From Gp7-AA6 sp036395755 (GTDB lineage Bacteria; Acidobacteriota; Thermoanaerobaculia; UBA5066; Gp7-AA6): a stretch of 64,000 bases of DNA. A program made the position numbers and the translations under genes. The notes under the pieces are model-generated. The model had not been told where the DNA came from. It searched no databases and saw only the letters and a program-made list of their open reading frames with translations. Below, piece by piece: positions 24,725 through 33,320 of the stretch (the first letter of the stretch is position 1; every line of letters begins with the position of its first letter). The stretch is from the NCBI GenBank assembly GCA_036395755.1, contig DASWCZ010000054.1, positions 1-64,000 of the forward strand, in the 5' to 3' direction.

Positions 24725-25653
24725 CCCGTCAGCCGGACGAGCGCGGCCATGCCGGGCTTCAACTCCGGCGCCGGATCGATCGCGATCTTCACTCCGAAGA
24801 CCTGGTCCATCCGCTGCTTCAGGGTCTGGACGTTACGCGGCGTGTATTCCCCCTGTTCCCGAATCTCGACGACTTTTCCGGAGAACTCGTGCCTGGGAAA
24901 GCTGTCGACCGTGATCACCGCCTTCTGCCCGAGCCGCACGCGTCCGAGCGAAGGCTCGGGCACCCAGACGCGCACCCAGAGCTGCGAGGGTTCCAGGATC
25001 CGCGCGACGGGCTGGTTCGGTCCCACGAGGTCTCCCGGCCGCAGGTCGATCGTCTCGACGATTCCGTCCACGGGAGACCTCACCACCGTCTCCTGGCTCT
25101 GACGCAGGAGGTACGCGAGCCGCTGCTCCGCCTGGTCGAGCGCGGCCTCGGCGGCGTGGACGTCCTCGATCCGGCTGCCGCGCTCGAGCTCCCGATAGGT
25201 CTCGAGAGCCGTCTTCGCGGCCGTCGCGGCGTCGTCGTACTGCTGGTGCGGGATCAGTCCCTGATCGAGCAGAGGCTTCAACCGACGGCGCTCCCGTTCC
25301 ACGTTGTCCGCCTGCGCCCGGGCGCGGCTCACCTCTTCGCGGCGCGGCCCGGCGCGGGTGCGCGCGAGGTTGGCGCGCGCTTGTTCTACGACCGCCCGCT
25401 GTTCGCGGATCTGGAGGGCGCCGAGATCGGTCTCGAACGTGACGAGCGGTTGCTCTGCGCGGACCGTCGCTCCCTCGGCCACGAGCACCGCGGAAACCCG
25501 GCCGCCCACGAGCGACCCGACCTCGACGTCCCGGGCCTCGATCGAGCCGGAGAGGACGAGCGGCTTCTCCGTCCGCGATGACCGGAAAGCCCAGAACGCG
25601 CCTCCCGCCGCGACGATCAGGAGCGGGATCCACAACAGACGGCGTCTCTTCAC
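24721..25653 (-). CDS. HlyD-family periplasmic adaptor of the ABC exporter
   Basis: The protein has about 310 residues from the GTG at 25653, preceded by GAGGAG. It has one N-terminal membrane anchor, a split biotinyl-lipoyl domain (VLVAEGATVRAEQPL and SPVDGIVETIDLRPGD), a coiled-coil hairpin (about residues 85-190) and a beta-barrel. It should bridge the inner-membrane ABC transporter to an outer-membrane channel. The upstream open frame is only the shadow of polX. It is the first gene of the exporter operon. Confidence 0.9.
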   Translation of the reverse strand: MKRRRLLWIPLLIVAAGGAFWAFRSSRTEKPLVLSGSIEARDVEVGSLVGGRVSAVLVAEGATVRAEQPLVTFETDLGALQIREQRAVVEQARANLARTRAGPRREEVSRARAQADNVERERRRLKPLLDQGLIPHQQYDDAATAAKTALETYRELERGSRIEDVHAAEAALDQAEQRLAYLLRQSQETVVRSPVDGIVETIDLRPGDLVGPNQPVARILEPSQLWVRVWVPEPSLGRVRLGQKAVITVDSFPRHEFSGKVVEIREQGEYTPRNVQTLKQRMDQVFGVKIAIDPAPELKPGMAALVRLTG

Positions 25654-25739
25654 GATGACTTTCTCCTCACTCCTCGGTCGGAATAAGGACGGATACGTTA
25701 ATTGAGAAATGGCTGCGAAACGATCGGCAGTCTTCGCTC

Positions 25740-27482
25740 TCAGCTCGGAAGCGGGCGGCCTCTGCGTCGTTCCAGCCACGCGGCCAGCTCCTCCGCGCTC
25801 TTCGCGTTCAGAGTCGCGGCGGGCGTCACCCAGCCCTTGCGGGCGATCCCGACGGCGTACGCGGCGTTTTCGAGCTCCCTGATCGAATGCGCGTCCGGCC
25901 CCATCGAGAAGAGTACGCCCTGCTCGCCCCCCGATCTGCAGAGTCGCCAGTCGAGGTCGAGACGGTGTGGCGAGCCGTTGACTTCGACCGCGCAACCGGA
26001 GCGAGCCGCCGCCGAGAGCACGGCTTCCATGTCGGCGTCGATGCCTTTCCGCGTCAGGAGAAGCCGGCCCGTCGGGTGTCCGAGGACCGAGACTCGCGGG
26101 TTCTCGACTGCGCGGATCAACCGGCGCGTCTGCTCCTCGCGGGGAAGCCCGAATCGCGAGTGGACGGAGGCCACCACGACCTCGAACGTGTCGAGGAATT
26201 CGTCGCCGTAGTCGATCGAGCCGTCGGCGAGGATGTCCGCTTCGGTCCCGTGAAAGATCCGAAACCCGGGAAACCTGGACTGCGCCTCGCGAATCGCCTC
26301 CCTCTGGCGAAGGACGCGGTCCGGCGTGAGCCCGCCCGCGTAGCCGGCTCCCTGGCTGTGGTCCGTGATCGCGGCGTACTCGTAGCCGGCTGCCTTCGCG
26401 GCGCCGACCATTTCCTCGAGTGTCGCGCGGCCGTCGGATTCCGTCGTGTGGACGTGGATCAGTCCGCGGAGGTCGGACTCGACGACGAGGTCCGGCAGCG
26501 CGCCCCGGGCGGCCGCTTCGATCTCGCCCTGTCCTTCGCGCAGCTCCGGCTCGATGAACGGAAGTCCCAGGCTCCGGTAAACGTCCGTCTCGGTCCGGGC
26601 CGCTCGCGGCTTGGCGCCGCCGCTCCCGCGGAATACGCCCTTCTCGTCGAGCCGGAGGCCCCGCTCCCGCGCGAATTCCCCGAGCCCGGCGAGATGCTCT
26701 TTCGATCCGGTCGCATGAAGGAGGGCGGCGGCGTACGCCTCGTCCGGGACGACGGTCAGGTCCGCGCGGAGCCCTTCGCCCAGACGTAGGGAGACCTTCC
26801 GGCCTTCCGCGGCGACGACTTCCGCGATACCGGCCTTCTCCCGGAAGCTCCGCGCGAGCTCGGCCGGGCGGTCCGAGGCGGCGACCAGATCGACGCCTTC
26901 GACGACTTCCGAACGGCGCCGCAAGCCTCCCGCGATCTCGATTCGCGACGCGAGTCCGGTCGCCGAGAGCGCGGCCGCGATCTCCTCCGCCCGCCACCGG
27001 ACCGCGGAATAGCGGTGGAGCCCGACGGTCGTCCGCAACATCTCGATGCCACGGAGGATCCGCTCCTCCGTCTTCGGGCCGAAGCCCGGGAGCCCCGCGA
27101 CCTTTCCCTCCCGGCACGCGCTCTCGAGCGCCGAGAGGGAGTCGATGCCGAGCTGTTCGTGAAGGATCTTTGCCTTGCGCGCACCGACGCCCGGAATTCT
27201 CAAGCACTCGCGCAGGCCCGCCGGGAAGCTCGCGCGCAGCTCGTCGTAATAGGGGAGCGAGCCGGTCGCGAGAAGCGTCTCGATGTTGGAGAAGAGGCCG
27301 GCTCCGATACCCGGAACTTTCAGCAGGTCACGGGTGCGGACCGCCCCCGCGAGGTCTCCCGAGAAACCGCGGATGGCACGCGCGCCCGCGTCGTACGCGC
27401 GCACCTTGAACACGTTCTCGCCTTTCAGCTCGAGCATCCCCGCGATCTCCTCGAGCACGCGGGCAACCTCGCTCTTCTCCAC
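25740..27482 (-). CDS. polX: PolX-type DNA polymerase/PHP phosphoesterase, polymerase site altered
   Basis: This 580-residue protein has an 8-kDa-like helix-hairpin-helix region (residues 1-150), a PolX nucleotidyltransferase domain (about 150-310) and a PHP domain (about 335-575). The PHP metal motifs are intact: HVHTTESDG, ITDHSQ, HGTEADIL, SVHSRF, GHPTGR and GPDAHS. In the polymerase motif the usual GSxRRxxExxxDxD reads GGLRRRSEVVEGVD, so the first catalytic Asp is Gly196 and Ser is Gly186. Asp198 and Asp241 remain. PHP 3'-exonuclease or AP-endonuclease activity may be its main function. A GTG start follows a TAGAAT element by 7 nt. Confidence 0.9.
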   Translation of the reverse strand: MEKSEVARVLEEIAGMLELKGENVFKVRAYDAGARAIRGFSGDLAGAVRTRDLLKVPGIGAGLFSNIETLLATGSLPYYDELRASFPAGLRECLRIPGVGARKAKILHEQLGIDSLSALESACREGKVAGLPGFGPKTEERILRGIEMLRTTVGLHRYSAVRWRAEEIAAALSATGLASRIEIAGGLRRRSEVVEGVDLVAASDRPAELARSFREKAGIAEVVAAEGRKVSLRLGEGLRADLTVVPDEAYAAALLHATGSKEHLAGLGEFARERGLRLDEKGVFRGSGGAKPRAARTETDVYRSLGLPFIEPELREGQGEIEAAARGALPDLVVESDLRGLIHVHTTESDGRATLEEMVGAAKAAGYEYAAITDHSQGAGYAGGLTPDRVLRQREAIREAQSRFPGFRIFHGTEADILADGSIDYGDEFLDTFEVVVASVHSRFGLPREEQTRRLIRAVENPRVSVLGHPTGRLLLTRKGIDADMEAVLSAAARSGCAVEVNGSPHRLDLDWRLCRSGGEQGVLFSMGPDAHSIRELENAAYAVGIARKGWVTPAATLNAKSAEELAAWLERRRGRPLPS

Positions 27483-27489
27483 GGCGGCG

Positions 27490-27495
27490 ATTCTA
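27490..27495 (-). promoter_or_regulatory. -10-like element for polX
   Basis: TAGAAT on the minus strand ends 7 nt before the GTG start at 27482, with no Shine-Dalgarno between. This fits a leaderless polX mRNA. Confidence 0.55.
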
Positions 27496-27559
27496 AGAGT
27501 GGGCCGTGGTCTCGATGCGGCGGAACGGTTGTTGCAGAGCGCCGGGCAAGGAGGAATCC

Positions 27560-27775
27560 ATGTCCGTTGCGAAGATCATCGAGCTCGTTGCCTCGTCGGA
27601 CAAGAGCTGGGACGACGCCGTTCGCGCCGCCGTCGCGGAGGCCTCGAAGACCGTCCGCGGCATGCGCGGCGTCGACGTCCAGGACTGGACCGCTCGCATC
27701 CAGGGGGGCCGCATCGTCGAATACAAGGCGAACGTCAAGATCGCGTTCGGAATCGAAGAGGAGCCGGGGGCGTAA
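27560..27775 (+). CDS. Dodecin-family flavin-binding protein
   Basis: This 71-residue protein matches dodecin: SVAKIIELVASSDKSWDDAV at the N-terminus, VRGMRGVDVQDW in the middle and a final beta strand (VEYKANVKIAF). Dodecins form dodecamers that store or buffer flavins, and sometimes CoA. The ribosome binding site AAGGAGG is strong. It diverges from polX. The riboflavin genes are about 26 kb away in this window. Confidence 0.88.
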   Translation: MSVAKIIELVASSDKSWDDAVRAAVAEASKTVRGMRGVDVQDWTARIQGGRIVEYKANVKIAFGIEEEPGA

Positions 27776-27778
27776 AAT
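27773..27778 (+). promoter_or_regulatory. -10-like element for the PHP phosphoesterase
   Basis: TAAAAT overlaps the dodecin stop codon and ends 8 nt before the TTG start at 27787. The PHP gene may therefore have its own leaderless promoter in addition to read-through. Confidence 0.4.
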
Positions 27779-27786
27779 CGGACCGT

Positions 27787-28611
27787 TTGCGGGTTGACCT
27801 CCACAGCCATTCGAGCGTCTCTGACGGGCTCGACGCACCGGGCGAGCTCGTCCGCCGCATGGCGGAGGGGGGGATCGACGCGTTCGCGCTCACGGACCAC
27901 GACACGTTGCAGGGGCTACCGGAGGCGCGCGAAGAGGCGCGGCGGCGCGGGATCGAGCTCATCTCCGGCACGGAGATCTCCGCCAACTTCGCGGGGGAGA
28001 ACGACGTTCACATCCTGGCGCTCTTCGTGGACGAGACGAATGACGCCTTCAACGCGATCCTCGGACAGCGACAGAAAGCCCGGCGGACCCGCGGCGAGCG
28101 GATGGCGCAGAAGCTCGTCCAGGCAGGATTCGCGATCGATCTCGATGCGATCCATGCGGACGTGGGGGACGGCGTCTGGGGGAGGCCGCACATCGCGCGC
28201 GCCCTGATCCGCGGCGGATACGCGACAACGAACGACGAAGCTTTCGATCGCTTCCTGGGTGAAGAGCATCCCTGGTATGTGCCGTACGAGAGGTGGCCGG
28301 CGGCCGAGGTTGTCGCAGCGGTGCATCGGGCGGGTGGCGTGTGCTCGCTCGCCCACTCCGTCTGGTACCACGACGCCGAGACGTTGATTGCCGGCCTCGC
28401 CGGTGCGGGCCTCGACGCCGTCGAGGTCTTCCACCCCGATCACGGTCCGGGGGAGGAAGAGCGATTCGGCAGGCTCGCTCGGGACCTCGGTCTCGCGCCG
28501 ACCGCCGGAAGCGACTTCCACGGATCGGTCGAGGGAAAGAAGTTTCCGGGCGGAGTGTTCGGCGATGCCCGGATGCTCGAAACACTGCGCGCCCGGATGC
28601 CGCGGGGATGA
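27787..28611 (+). CDS. PHP-domain phosphoesterase (RNase AM/TrpH-like)
   Basis: This 274-residue PHP protein has RVDLHSHSSVSDG, LTDHDTLQG, SGTEIS, a helical insert, CSLAHS, VFHPDHG and GSDFHG. These match the YciV/TrpH group, which hydrolyse 3',5'-nucleoside bisphosphates or act as 5'-3' RNA exonucleases. The coding frame is clear, but the only suitable start is TTG at 27787. It is the second PHP enzyme within 3 kb of this locus, the other being in PolX. The stop at 28611 is 4 bp before the next start. Confidence 0.88.
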   Translation: MRVDLHSHSSVSDGLDAPGELVRRMAEGGIDAFALTDHDTLQGLPEAREEARRRGIELISGTEISANFAGENDVHILALFVDETNDAFNAILGQRQKARRTRGERMAQKLVQAGFAIDLDAIHADVGDGVWGRPHIARALIRGGYATTNDEAFDRFLGEEHPWYVPYERWPAAEVVAAVHRAGGVCSLAHSVWYHDAETLIAGLAGAGLDAVEVFHPDHGPGEEERFGRLARDLGLAPTAGSDFHGSVEGKKFPGGVFGDARMLETLRARMPRG

Positions 28612-28615
28612 CGGG

Positions 28616-28987
28616 ATGACGGGAGGCTCCGACCGCCAGAGCTGGGTCGTTCTCCTCCACCGCGCCGAGGAGGGCGGGTTGACCGAGGCGGCCGCGATGG
28701 CCGCGGCCGCGACCTCGCTCGGGATTTCCGTGACGCTCGTGTGGTTCGACGGCGCGCTCGACGCCCTCGTCTCCGGAGATCTCGAGGAATCGGCCGGCGA
28801 ATCGAGTACCGCCGCGCTGCTCGCGGGGGCGCGCGAGACCGGTCTCCTGCGGTCGCTCGGCTGTTCCGCGTCGGCAGTGAACCGGAAGCTCGACCTCGGC
28901 GCCGTCCGGGCCGCGGTCGACGAGATCGTAGGATGGCCGACGGCGGTTTCACTGATCCGCGCCGCGGACAAGGCGTTCGTCTGGTGA
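28616..28987 (+). CDS. Small DsrE-like protein
   Basis: This 123-residue protein begins at an ATG 4 bp after the PHP gene stop. The order of beta strands and helices (WVVLLHRAEEG, ISVTLVWFDGALDALV, GCSASAVNRKL) suggests a DsrE/DsrF-like fold, but the match is weak. Its single Cys is in LGCSASAV. It is probably co-transcribed with the PHP gene. The function is unknown. Confidence 0.6.
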   Translation: MTGGSDRQSWVVLLHRAEEGGLTEAAAMAAAATSLGISVTLVWFDGALDALVSGDLEESAGESSTAALLAGARETGLLRSLGCSASAVNRKLDLGAVRAAVDEIVGWPTAVSLIRAADKAFVW

Positions 28988-29042
28988 CGACGGCGCCCGG
29001 ACGTCCTCTCGGACATCATCTGTCCCTCTGATCGCGCGAACC

Positions 29043-29085
29043 TCTGCGGAAAAGAGAGGCGCTGCGGAAAAGAAATTTTTTCCGC
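29043..29085. repeat. Direct repeat and hairpin upstream of dnaB
   Basis: CTGCGGAAAAGA occurs twice, at 29044-29055 and 29062-29073, within an A-rich block. The second copy forms an 8-bp stem, GCGGAAAA (29064-29071) with TTTTCCGC (29078-29085). It lies 30-70 bp before dnaB. It could be a terminator for the DsrE-like gene or a control site for dnaB. Confidence 0.6.
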
Positions 29086-29114
29086 CGCGCCCGCCGTGAG
29101 GAGGCCTTCGCCGG

Positions 29115-30539
29115 ATGGATGCGGAAATTCTTCGAGCGTTGACAGCGGCGGAGACGGGAAGAAGAATGCACCCCACCTCTCCGATGCTCGAAGAATTAAC
29201 CGCCGAGAAGGGGCTTCCTCAGAACCTCGAAGCGGAGAGATCCGTCCTCGGCGCGATTCTGCTCGAACCCTCCTCGCTCGCCTCCGTCTTTCCGATCCTC
29301 AAAGAGGACGACTTCTTCCCCGACACGCATCGGCGGATCTACCGCTCGATGTCCGACCTCGCCCAGCGCTCGGCGGAGATCGATGTCCTGACTCTCCGCG
29401 AGGAGCTCGGCCGAACGGGGGCGGTCGAGAAGGCGGGAGGCGCCGCGTACCTCTCGTCCCTCTTGGACGGCGTGCCGGACGTGGCAAACGTCGAGTACTA
29501 CGCGCGCATCGTCAAGGAAAAGTCGACTCTGCGGCGGCTGATCCGCGCGGGACAGCGGATGGTTCGGGAAGGACTCGCCCAGGAGAAAGACGCGCAGAAG
29601 CTCCTGGGCGACGTCACCGGAGAGATCTTCGACATCGCCGAGGACGCGGTGTCCGGAGGCTTCGAGCGGATCGGCGAGATCACGCGCCACAACCTCGACA
29701 TCATCGACGAGGCCAAAGAGAGGAGCGGCGCCGTCTCGGGGCTCGCCACCGGTTTCATCGAGCTCGATCGGTTGACCTCCGGATTCCAGAGCACCGACCT
29801 GATCATCCTCGCTGCCCGGCCGGCCGTCGGAAAGACCTCTCTCGCCTTGAACATCGCGCAGCACGTGTCGATCCGCGAGGGCCGATCGGTCGGCTTTTTC
29901 TCGCTCGAGATGTCCAAGGAGCAGATCGGATTCCGGGTCCTCTGCTCCGAAGCGGACGTCGACGCCAAGAAAGTGCGGGACGGCTATGCCTCGAGCGAGG
30001 CGATCACGCGGCTCGTGATCGCGCAGTCGAAAGTCGCGGGCGCGCGGTTCTTCGTGGACGACGGCTCCGCGCTCTCCGTTCCCGAGATGCGGGCGAAGGC
30101 GCAGCGGTTGAAGCGGGAGCACGGGCTGGATCTCTTGGTCGTCGACTACCTGCAGCTGATGATGGGCCACGGCCGGTTCGATAACCGCACGCAGGAGGTC
30201 TCTCAGATCTCGCGCGGGTTGAAGCTCCTCGCAAAGGAGCTCCACGTGCCGATCATCGCGCTCTCCCAGCTCTCGCGGCAACCCGAGCGCCGAACGGGAG
30301 AAATGCGCCGGCCGCAGCTCGCGGACCTTCGCGAATCGGGATCGCTGGAGCAAGACGCGGACGTCGTCATCTTCCTCTACCGAGAGGAGCTCTACGATCC
30401 CTCGACCGAAAAGAAGGGCATTGCCGACATTCTCATTGCCAAGCAGCGCAACGGCCCGACCGGCGACTTCCCTCTGGTCTTCCTCGCGGACCACATGACG
30501 TTCGCGAACTACGCGAGCACAGCGCTCGAGCCTTTCTGA
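29115..30539 (+). CDS. dnaB: Replicative DNA helicase DnaB
   Basis: The helicase has about 474 residues. The N-terminal DnaB domain starts at LPQNLEAERSVLGAIL, and the RecA-like domain has Walker A AARPAVGKTS, Walker B DLLVVDYLQLM and the motif LSQLSRQPERR. It unwinds DNA at the replication fork. I chose the ATG at 29115 because AGGAGG lies 10 nt upstream. The ATG at 29166 (457 residues, with GGAAGAAG before it) fits family length better and may be the real start. No intein is present. Confidence 0.96.
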   Translation: MDAEILRALTAAETGRRMHPTSPMLEELTAEKGLPQNLEAERSVLGAILLEPSSLASVFPILKEDDFFPDTHRRIYRSMSDLAQRSAEIDVLTLREELGRTGAVEKAGGAAYLSSLLDGVPDVANVEYYARIVKEKSTLRRLIRAGQRMVREGLAQEKDAQKLLGDVTGEIFDIAEDAVSGGFERIGEITRHNLDIIDEAKERSGAVSGLATGFIELDRLTSGFQSTDLIILAARPAVGKTSLALNIAQHVSIREGRSVGFFSLEMSKEQIGFRVLCSEADVDAKKVRDGYASSEAITRLVIAQSKVAGARFFVDDGSALSVPEMRAKAQRLKREHGLDLLVVDYLQLMMGHGRFDNRTQEVSQISRGLKLLAKELHVPIIALSQLSRQPERRTGEMRRPQLADLRESGSLEQDADVVIFLYREELYDPSTEKKGIADILIAKQRNGPTGDFPLVFLADHMTFANYASTALEPF

Positions 30540-30628
30540 TCCGGCGACTTCGCCTTCCTGCGGCGGCGTGTCTCTGACATCCTTCGCCCCGTGAAGAGCG
30601 AGGCGCGCTCCGCGACGGAGAGAAGATC

Positions 30629-31738
30629 GTGAGGCCCACGCGTGCCTCGATCGACCTCGACGCGATCGCGCGGAACTACCGGCTGCTCCGGGACCGGGTC
30701 GGCGCCGAGCGCGGAATCTTCTGCGTGGTCAAGGGGGACGCCTACGGCCACGGAGCGGCGCCGGTCGCGCGGCGGCTGTCGCGCGAAGGCGCAACGCGCT
30801 TCGCGGTCGCGATGGCGGAGGAGGGAATCGCGCTGCGCCGCGCCGGCATCGAAGGCGAGATCCTGCTGCTCAACTATTCCGATCCCGCCGACGCGGGCGC
30901 GCTCCGCGCCTATGGGCTCGTCCCGTCCCTGTACGACCTCCGGCAGGCCCATGAGTTTGTCGAAGCCACGCGGACGTTCTCGGATCCGCTTCCCGTCCAC
31001 CTCAAGCTCGACACGGGGATGGGCCGAATCGGATTTGTGCCGGAGGCGCTCGGCGCGCTCTGCCAGCTCCTCACCCGCTCGTCCGGGCTTCGCGTGGCCG
31101 GTACGTTCAGCAACCTCGCCTGCGCCGAGGATCCGAAATCTCCCCGAACCGCGAAGCAAGTCGACGTCTTCCGAGACGGCGTCGCGGCGCTCGCCGCCGC
31201 CCGCCTGGATCCCGGAGTCGTTCACCTGGCGAACTCCGCCGGGATCCTCCTTCACCGCGACACCTGGTTTGATGCCGTTCGGCCGGGTCTCGCGCTCTAC
31301 GGGGTCGCGCCGTCGAAGGAAGCGGGGGAGGGTGGCACGCTCGCTCCCGCACTGACGCTCGAGACGCGCGTGATGGCGGTGAGCGAAGTCGCGCCGGGCA
31401 CTTCTCTCGGCTACGGAGGACGCTTCGTTACCGAGCGAGCCTCGACGATTGCGGTCCTGCCGATCGGCTATCATGACGGCTTCCGGCGATCCTTTTCGGG
31501 GCGCGTTCGCGTCTTGTTGCGCGGGAAAGAAATGCCCGTGGTGGGCGCGGTGAGCATGGACCTGACTCTCGTGGACGCGAGCGGCGCAGGCGCGCAAAAC
31601 GGAGACCGCGTGGTCTGCCTCGGAAGCGAGGGTGGAAGCCGCATCACGGCGTGGGACCTCGCCCGAGCCGCGGACACGATCCCGTACGAAATCTTCTGCG
31701 GGATCGGCTCGCGCGTACCCCGCGTGTACCCTCAGTGA
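30629..31738 (+). CDS. alr: Alanine racemase
   Basis: This 369-residue PLP enzyme makes D-alanine for peptidoglycan. The PLP-lysine motif is VVKGDAYGHG near residue 35, and the second-base Tyr region GTSLGYGG is in the C-terminal domain. The GTG start at 30629 has GGAGAGAAG upstream. Its stop overlaps the GTG start of mlaE (GTGA), so an enzyme of wall synthesis heads a lipid-transport operon. Confidence 0.95.
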   Translation: MRPTRASIDLDAIARNYRLLRDRVGAERGIFCVVKGDAYGHGAAPVARRLSREGATRFAVAMAEEGIALRRAGIEGEILLLNYSDPADAGALRAYGLVPSLYDLRQAHEFVEATRTFSDPLPVHLKLDTGMGRIGFVPEALGALCQLLTRSSGLRVAGTFSNLACAEDPKSPRTAKQVDVFRDGVAALAAARLDPGVVHLANSAGILLHRDTWFDAVRPGLALYGVAPSKEAGEGGTLAPALTLETRVMAVSEVAPGTSLGYGGRFVTERASTIAVLPIGYHDGFRRSFSGRVRVLLRGKEMPVVGAVSMDLTLVDASGAGAQNGDRVVCLGSEGGSRITAWDLARAADTIPYEIFCGIGSRVPRVYPQ

Positions 31739-32502
31739 GAATCCTCGAGGCCATCGGCCGCGTGTTCCTTCGCGTGCTGGAGGAGCTCGGCCGTTTCTTC
31801 CAGATGTTGGGGAGCACCGCCAGCTGGCTGGTCCGGCCTCCCTACGACGTCGTCGAGCTCTTCCGGCAGATGGTTCGGGTCGGTGTCGACTCGATTCCGG
31901 TCGTCTTCCTGACGACCCTCTTCACCGGAATGGTCCTGGCACTCCAGACCTTCAACGGGTTCAAGCGGTTCCACGCGGAGAGCCTGGTCGGAAGCGTCGT
32001 CGCCCTCTCGCTCACCCGCGAGCTCGCTCCGGTCCTGACTGCCCTCATGGTGACGGGCCGCGTCGGAAGCGCCATGGCCGCGGAGATCGGCACGATGCGG
32101 GTGACCGAGCAGATCGACGCGCTGACCGCGCTCGGGACCGAGCCGGTTCAGTACCTGGTGGTGCCGCGGGTCGCCGCTTCGGTGCTGATGATGCCGCTGC
32201 TCGTCATCCTGGGCGATTTCGTGGGGATGTACGGCGGTTACCTCGTCGCCGTGCAGCTCTTCGGAGCAAATCCGATCACGTACATCGAGAACTCGTTTCA
32301 GTTCCTCGAGGTCTCCGACGTCACGTCCGGAATCATCAAGGCGGCCGTCTTCGGACTCATCTTCTCGCTGCTGGCGTGCGTCCGCGGTTACTACACCGAA
32401 GGGGGAGCCGAGGGGGTCGGGCGCGCGACGACCCGCGCCGTGGTCTCCGGCAGTCTGACCGTGCTGTTCGCGGACTTCTTCCTGACGAAGCTCCTCTTTT
32501 GA
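31735..32502 (+). CDS. mlaE: MlaE-family ABC transporter permease
   Basis: This 255-residue inner-membrane protein has the conserved ELAPVLTALMVTGRVGSAMAAE stretch and about five membrane segments. With MlaF and MlaD it forms the complex that moves phospholipids between inner and outer membranes. The GTG start overlaps alr, and the stop overlaps the TTG start of mlaF. Confidence 0.94.
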   Translation: MRILEAIGRVFLRVLEELGRFFQMLGSTASWLVRPPYDVVELFRQMVRVGVDSIPVVFLTTLFTGMVLALQTFNGFKRFHAESLVGSVVALSLTRELAPVLTALMVTGRVGSAMAAEIGTMRVTEQIDALTALGTEPVQYLVVPRVAASVLMMPLLVILGDFVGMYGGYLVAVQLFGANPITYIENSFQFLEVSDVTSGIIKAAVFGLIFSLLACVRGYYTEGGAEGVGRATTRAVVSGSLTVLFADFFLTKLLF

Positions 32503-33320
32503 GCGCCATTCCGAGGGAAACGCCGGCTCAGACGCCGAAGATCCGGGTCGAGGACCTTCATAAGTCCTTCCAGGGCAAGGTCGTCCTCGACGGTATCGAC
32601 GTCTCGATTCCGGAAGGGGAATCCCTCGTGGTCGTGGGCCCTTCCGGCACCGGCAAGAGCGTCCTCCTGAAGCACCTGATCGGGCTCATCCGGCCCGACT
32701 CCGGCAAGTTGTTCGTGGACGGCCGGGACTTCTGGGCTCTCTCGGACCTCGAGCGGACCGCCGTCCGGAAGAAGTTCGGGATGTCCTTCCAGGAGGGCGC
32801 GCTGTTCGACTCGATGAGCGTGTTCGACAACGTCGCGTTTCCCCTACGGCGTTCGGGCCGCCCTCCTTCCGAGATTCGGGAGCGGGTGCGCGAGTGCCTC
32901 TCGCTCGTTCATCTGCCGAACGTCGAAGGGAAACGGCCTTCGGAGCTTTCGGGCGGCATGCGCCGCCGGGTCGGCTTCGCGCGCGCGATCGCGCACGAGC
33001 CGCAGATCCTACTTTTCGACGAGCCGAACACGGGCCTCGATCCGATCATGACCGACGTCATCGACGAGGTCATCCTCGAGCTGAAGGAGAAGCTCGATGT
33101 CACGATCGTCACGATCACGCACCACATGGAGAGCGCGCGCAAGATCGGCGACCGGGTCGCGCTGCTCGCCGGCGGAAAACTTCTCTACCAGGCATCGCCG
33201 GAGGATTTCCTCGAGTCGGAGAATCCGGCGGTCCGTCAATTCGTCCAGGGGAAAGCGGAAGGTCCACTCACGGTAGAGTTCGAGCGGGAAGGGGCGGCCG
33301 CGGTTTCGGAGGGGCCATGA
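32499..33320 (+). CDS. mlaF: MlaF-family ABC transporter ATPase
   Basis: This 273-residue ATPase has Walker A GPSGTGKS, signature LSGGMRRRV, Walker B ILLFDEPNTGLDP and switch His in ITHHMESA. The asparagine in DEPNTGLDP is usual for the Mla group. It drives MlaE. The TTG start overlaps the mlaE stop, and its stop overlaps the ATG of mlaD (ATGA), so the three are tightly coupled. Confidence 0.94.
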   Translation: MSAIPRETPAQTPKIRVEDLHKSFQGKVVLDGIDVSIPEGESLVVVGPSGTGKSVLLKHLIGLIRPDSGKLFVDGRDFWALSDLERTAVRKKFGMSFQEGALFDSMSVFDNVAFPLRRSGRPPSEIRERVRECLSLVHLPNVEGKRPSELSGGMRRRVGFARAIAHEPQILLFDEPNTGLDPIMTDVIDEVILELKEKLDVTIVTITHHMESARKIGDRVALLAGGKLLYQASPEDFLESENPAVRQFVQGKAEGPLTVEFEREGAAAVSEGP

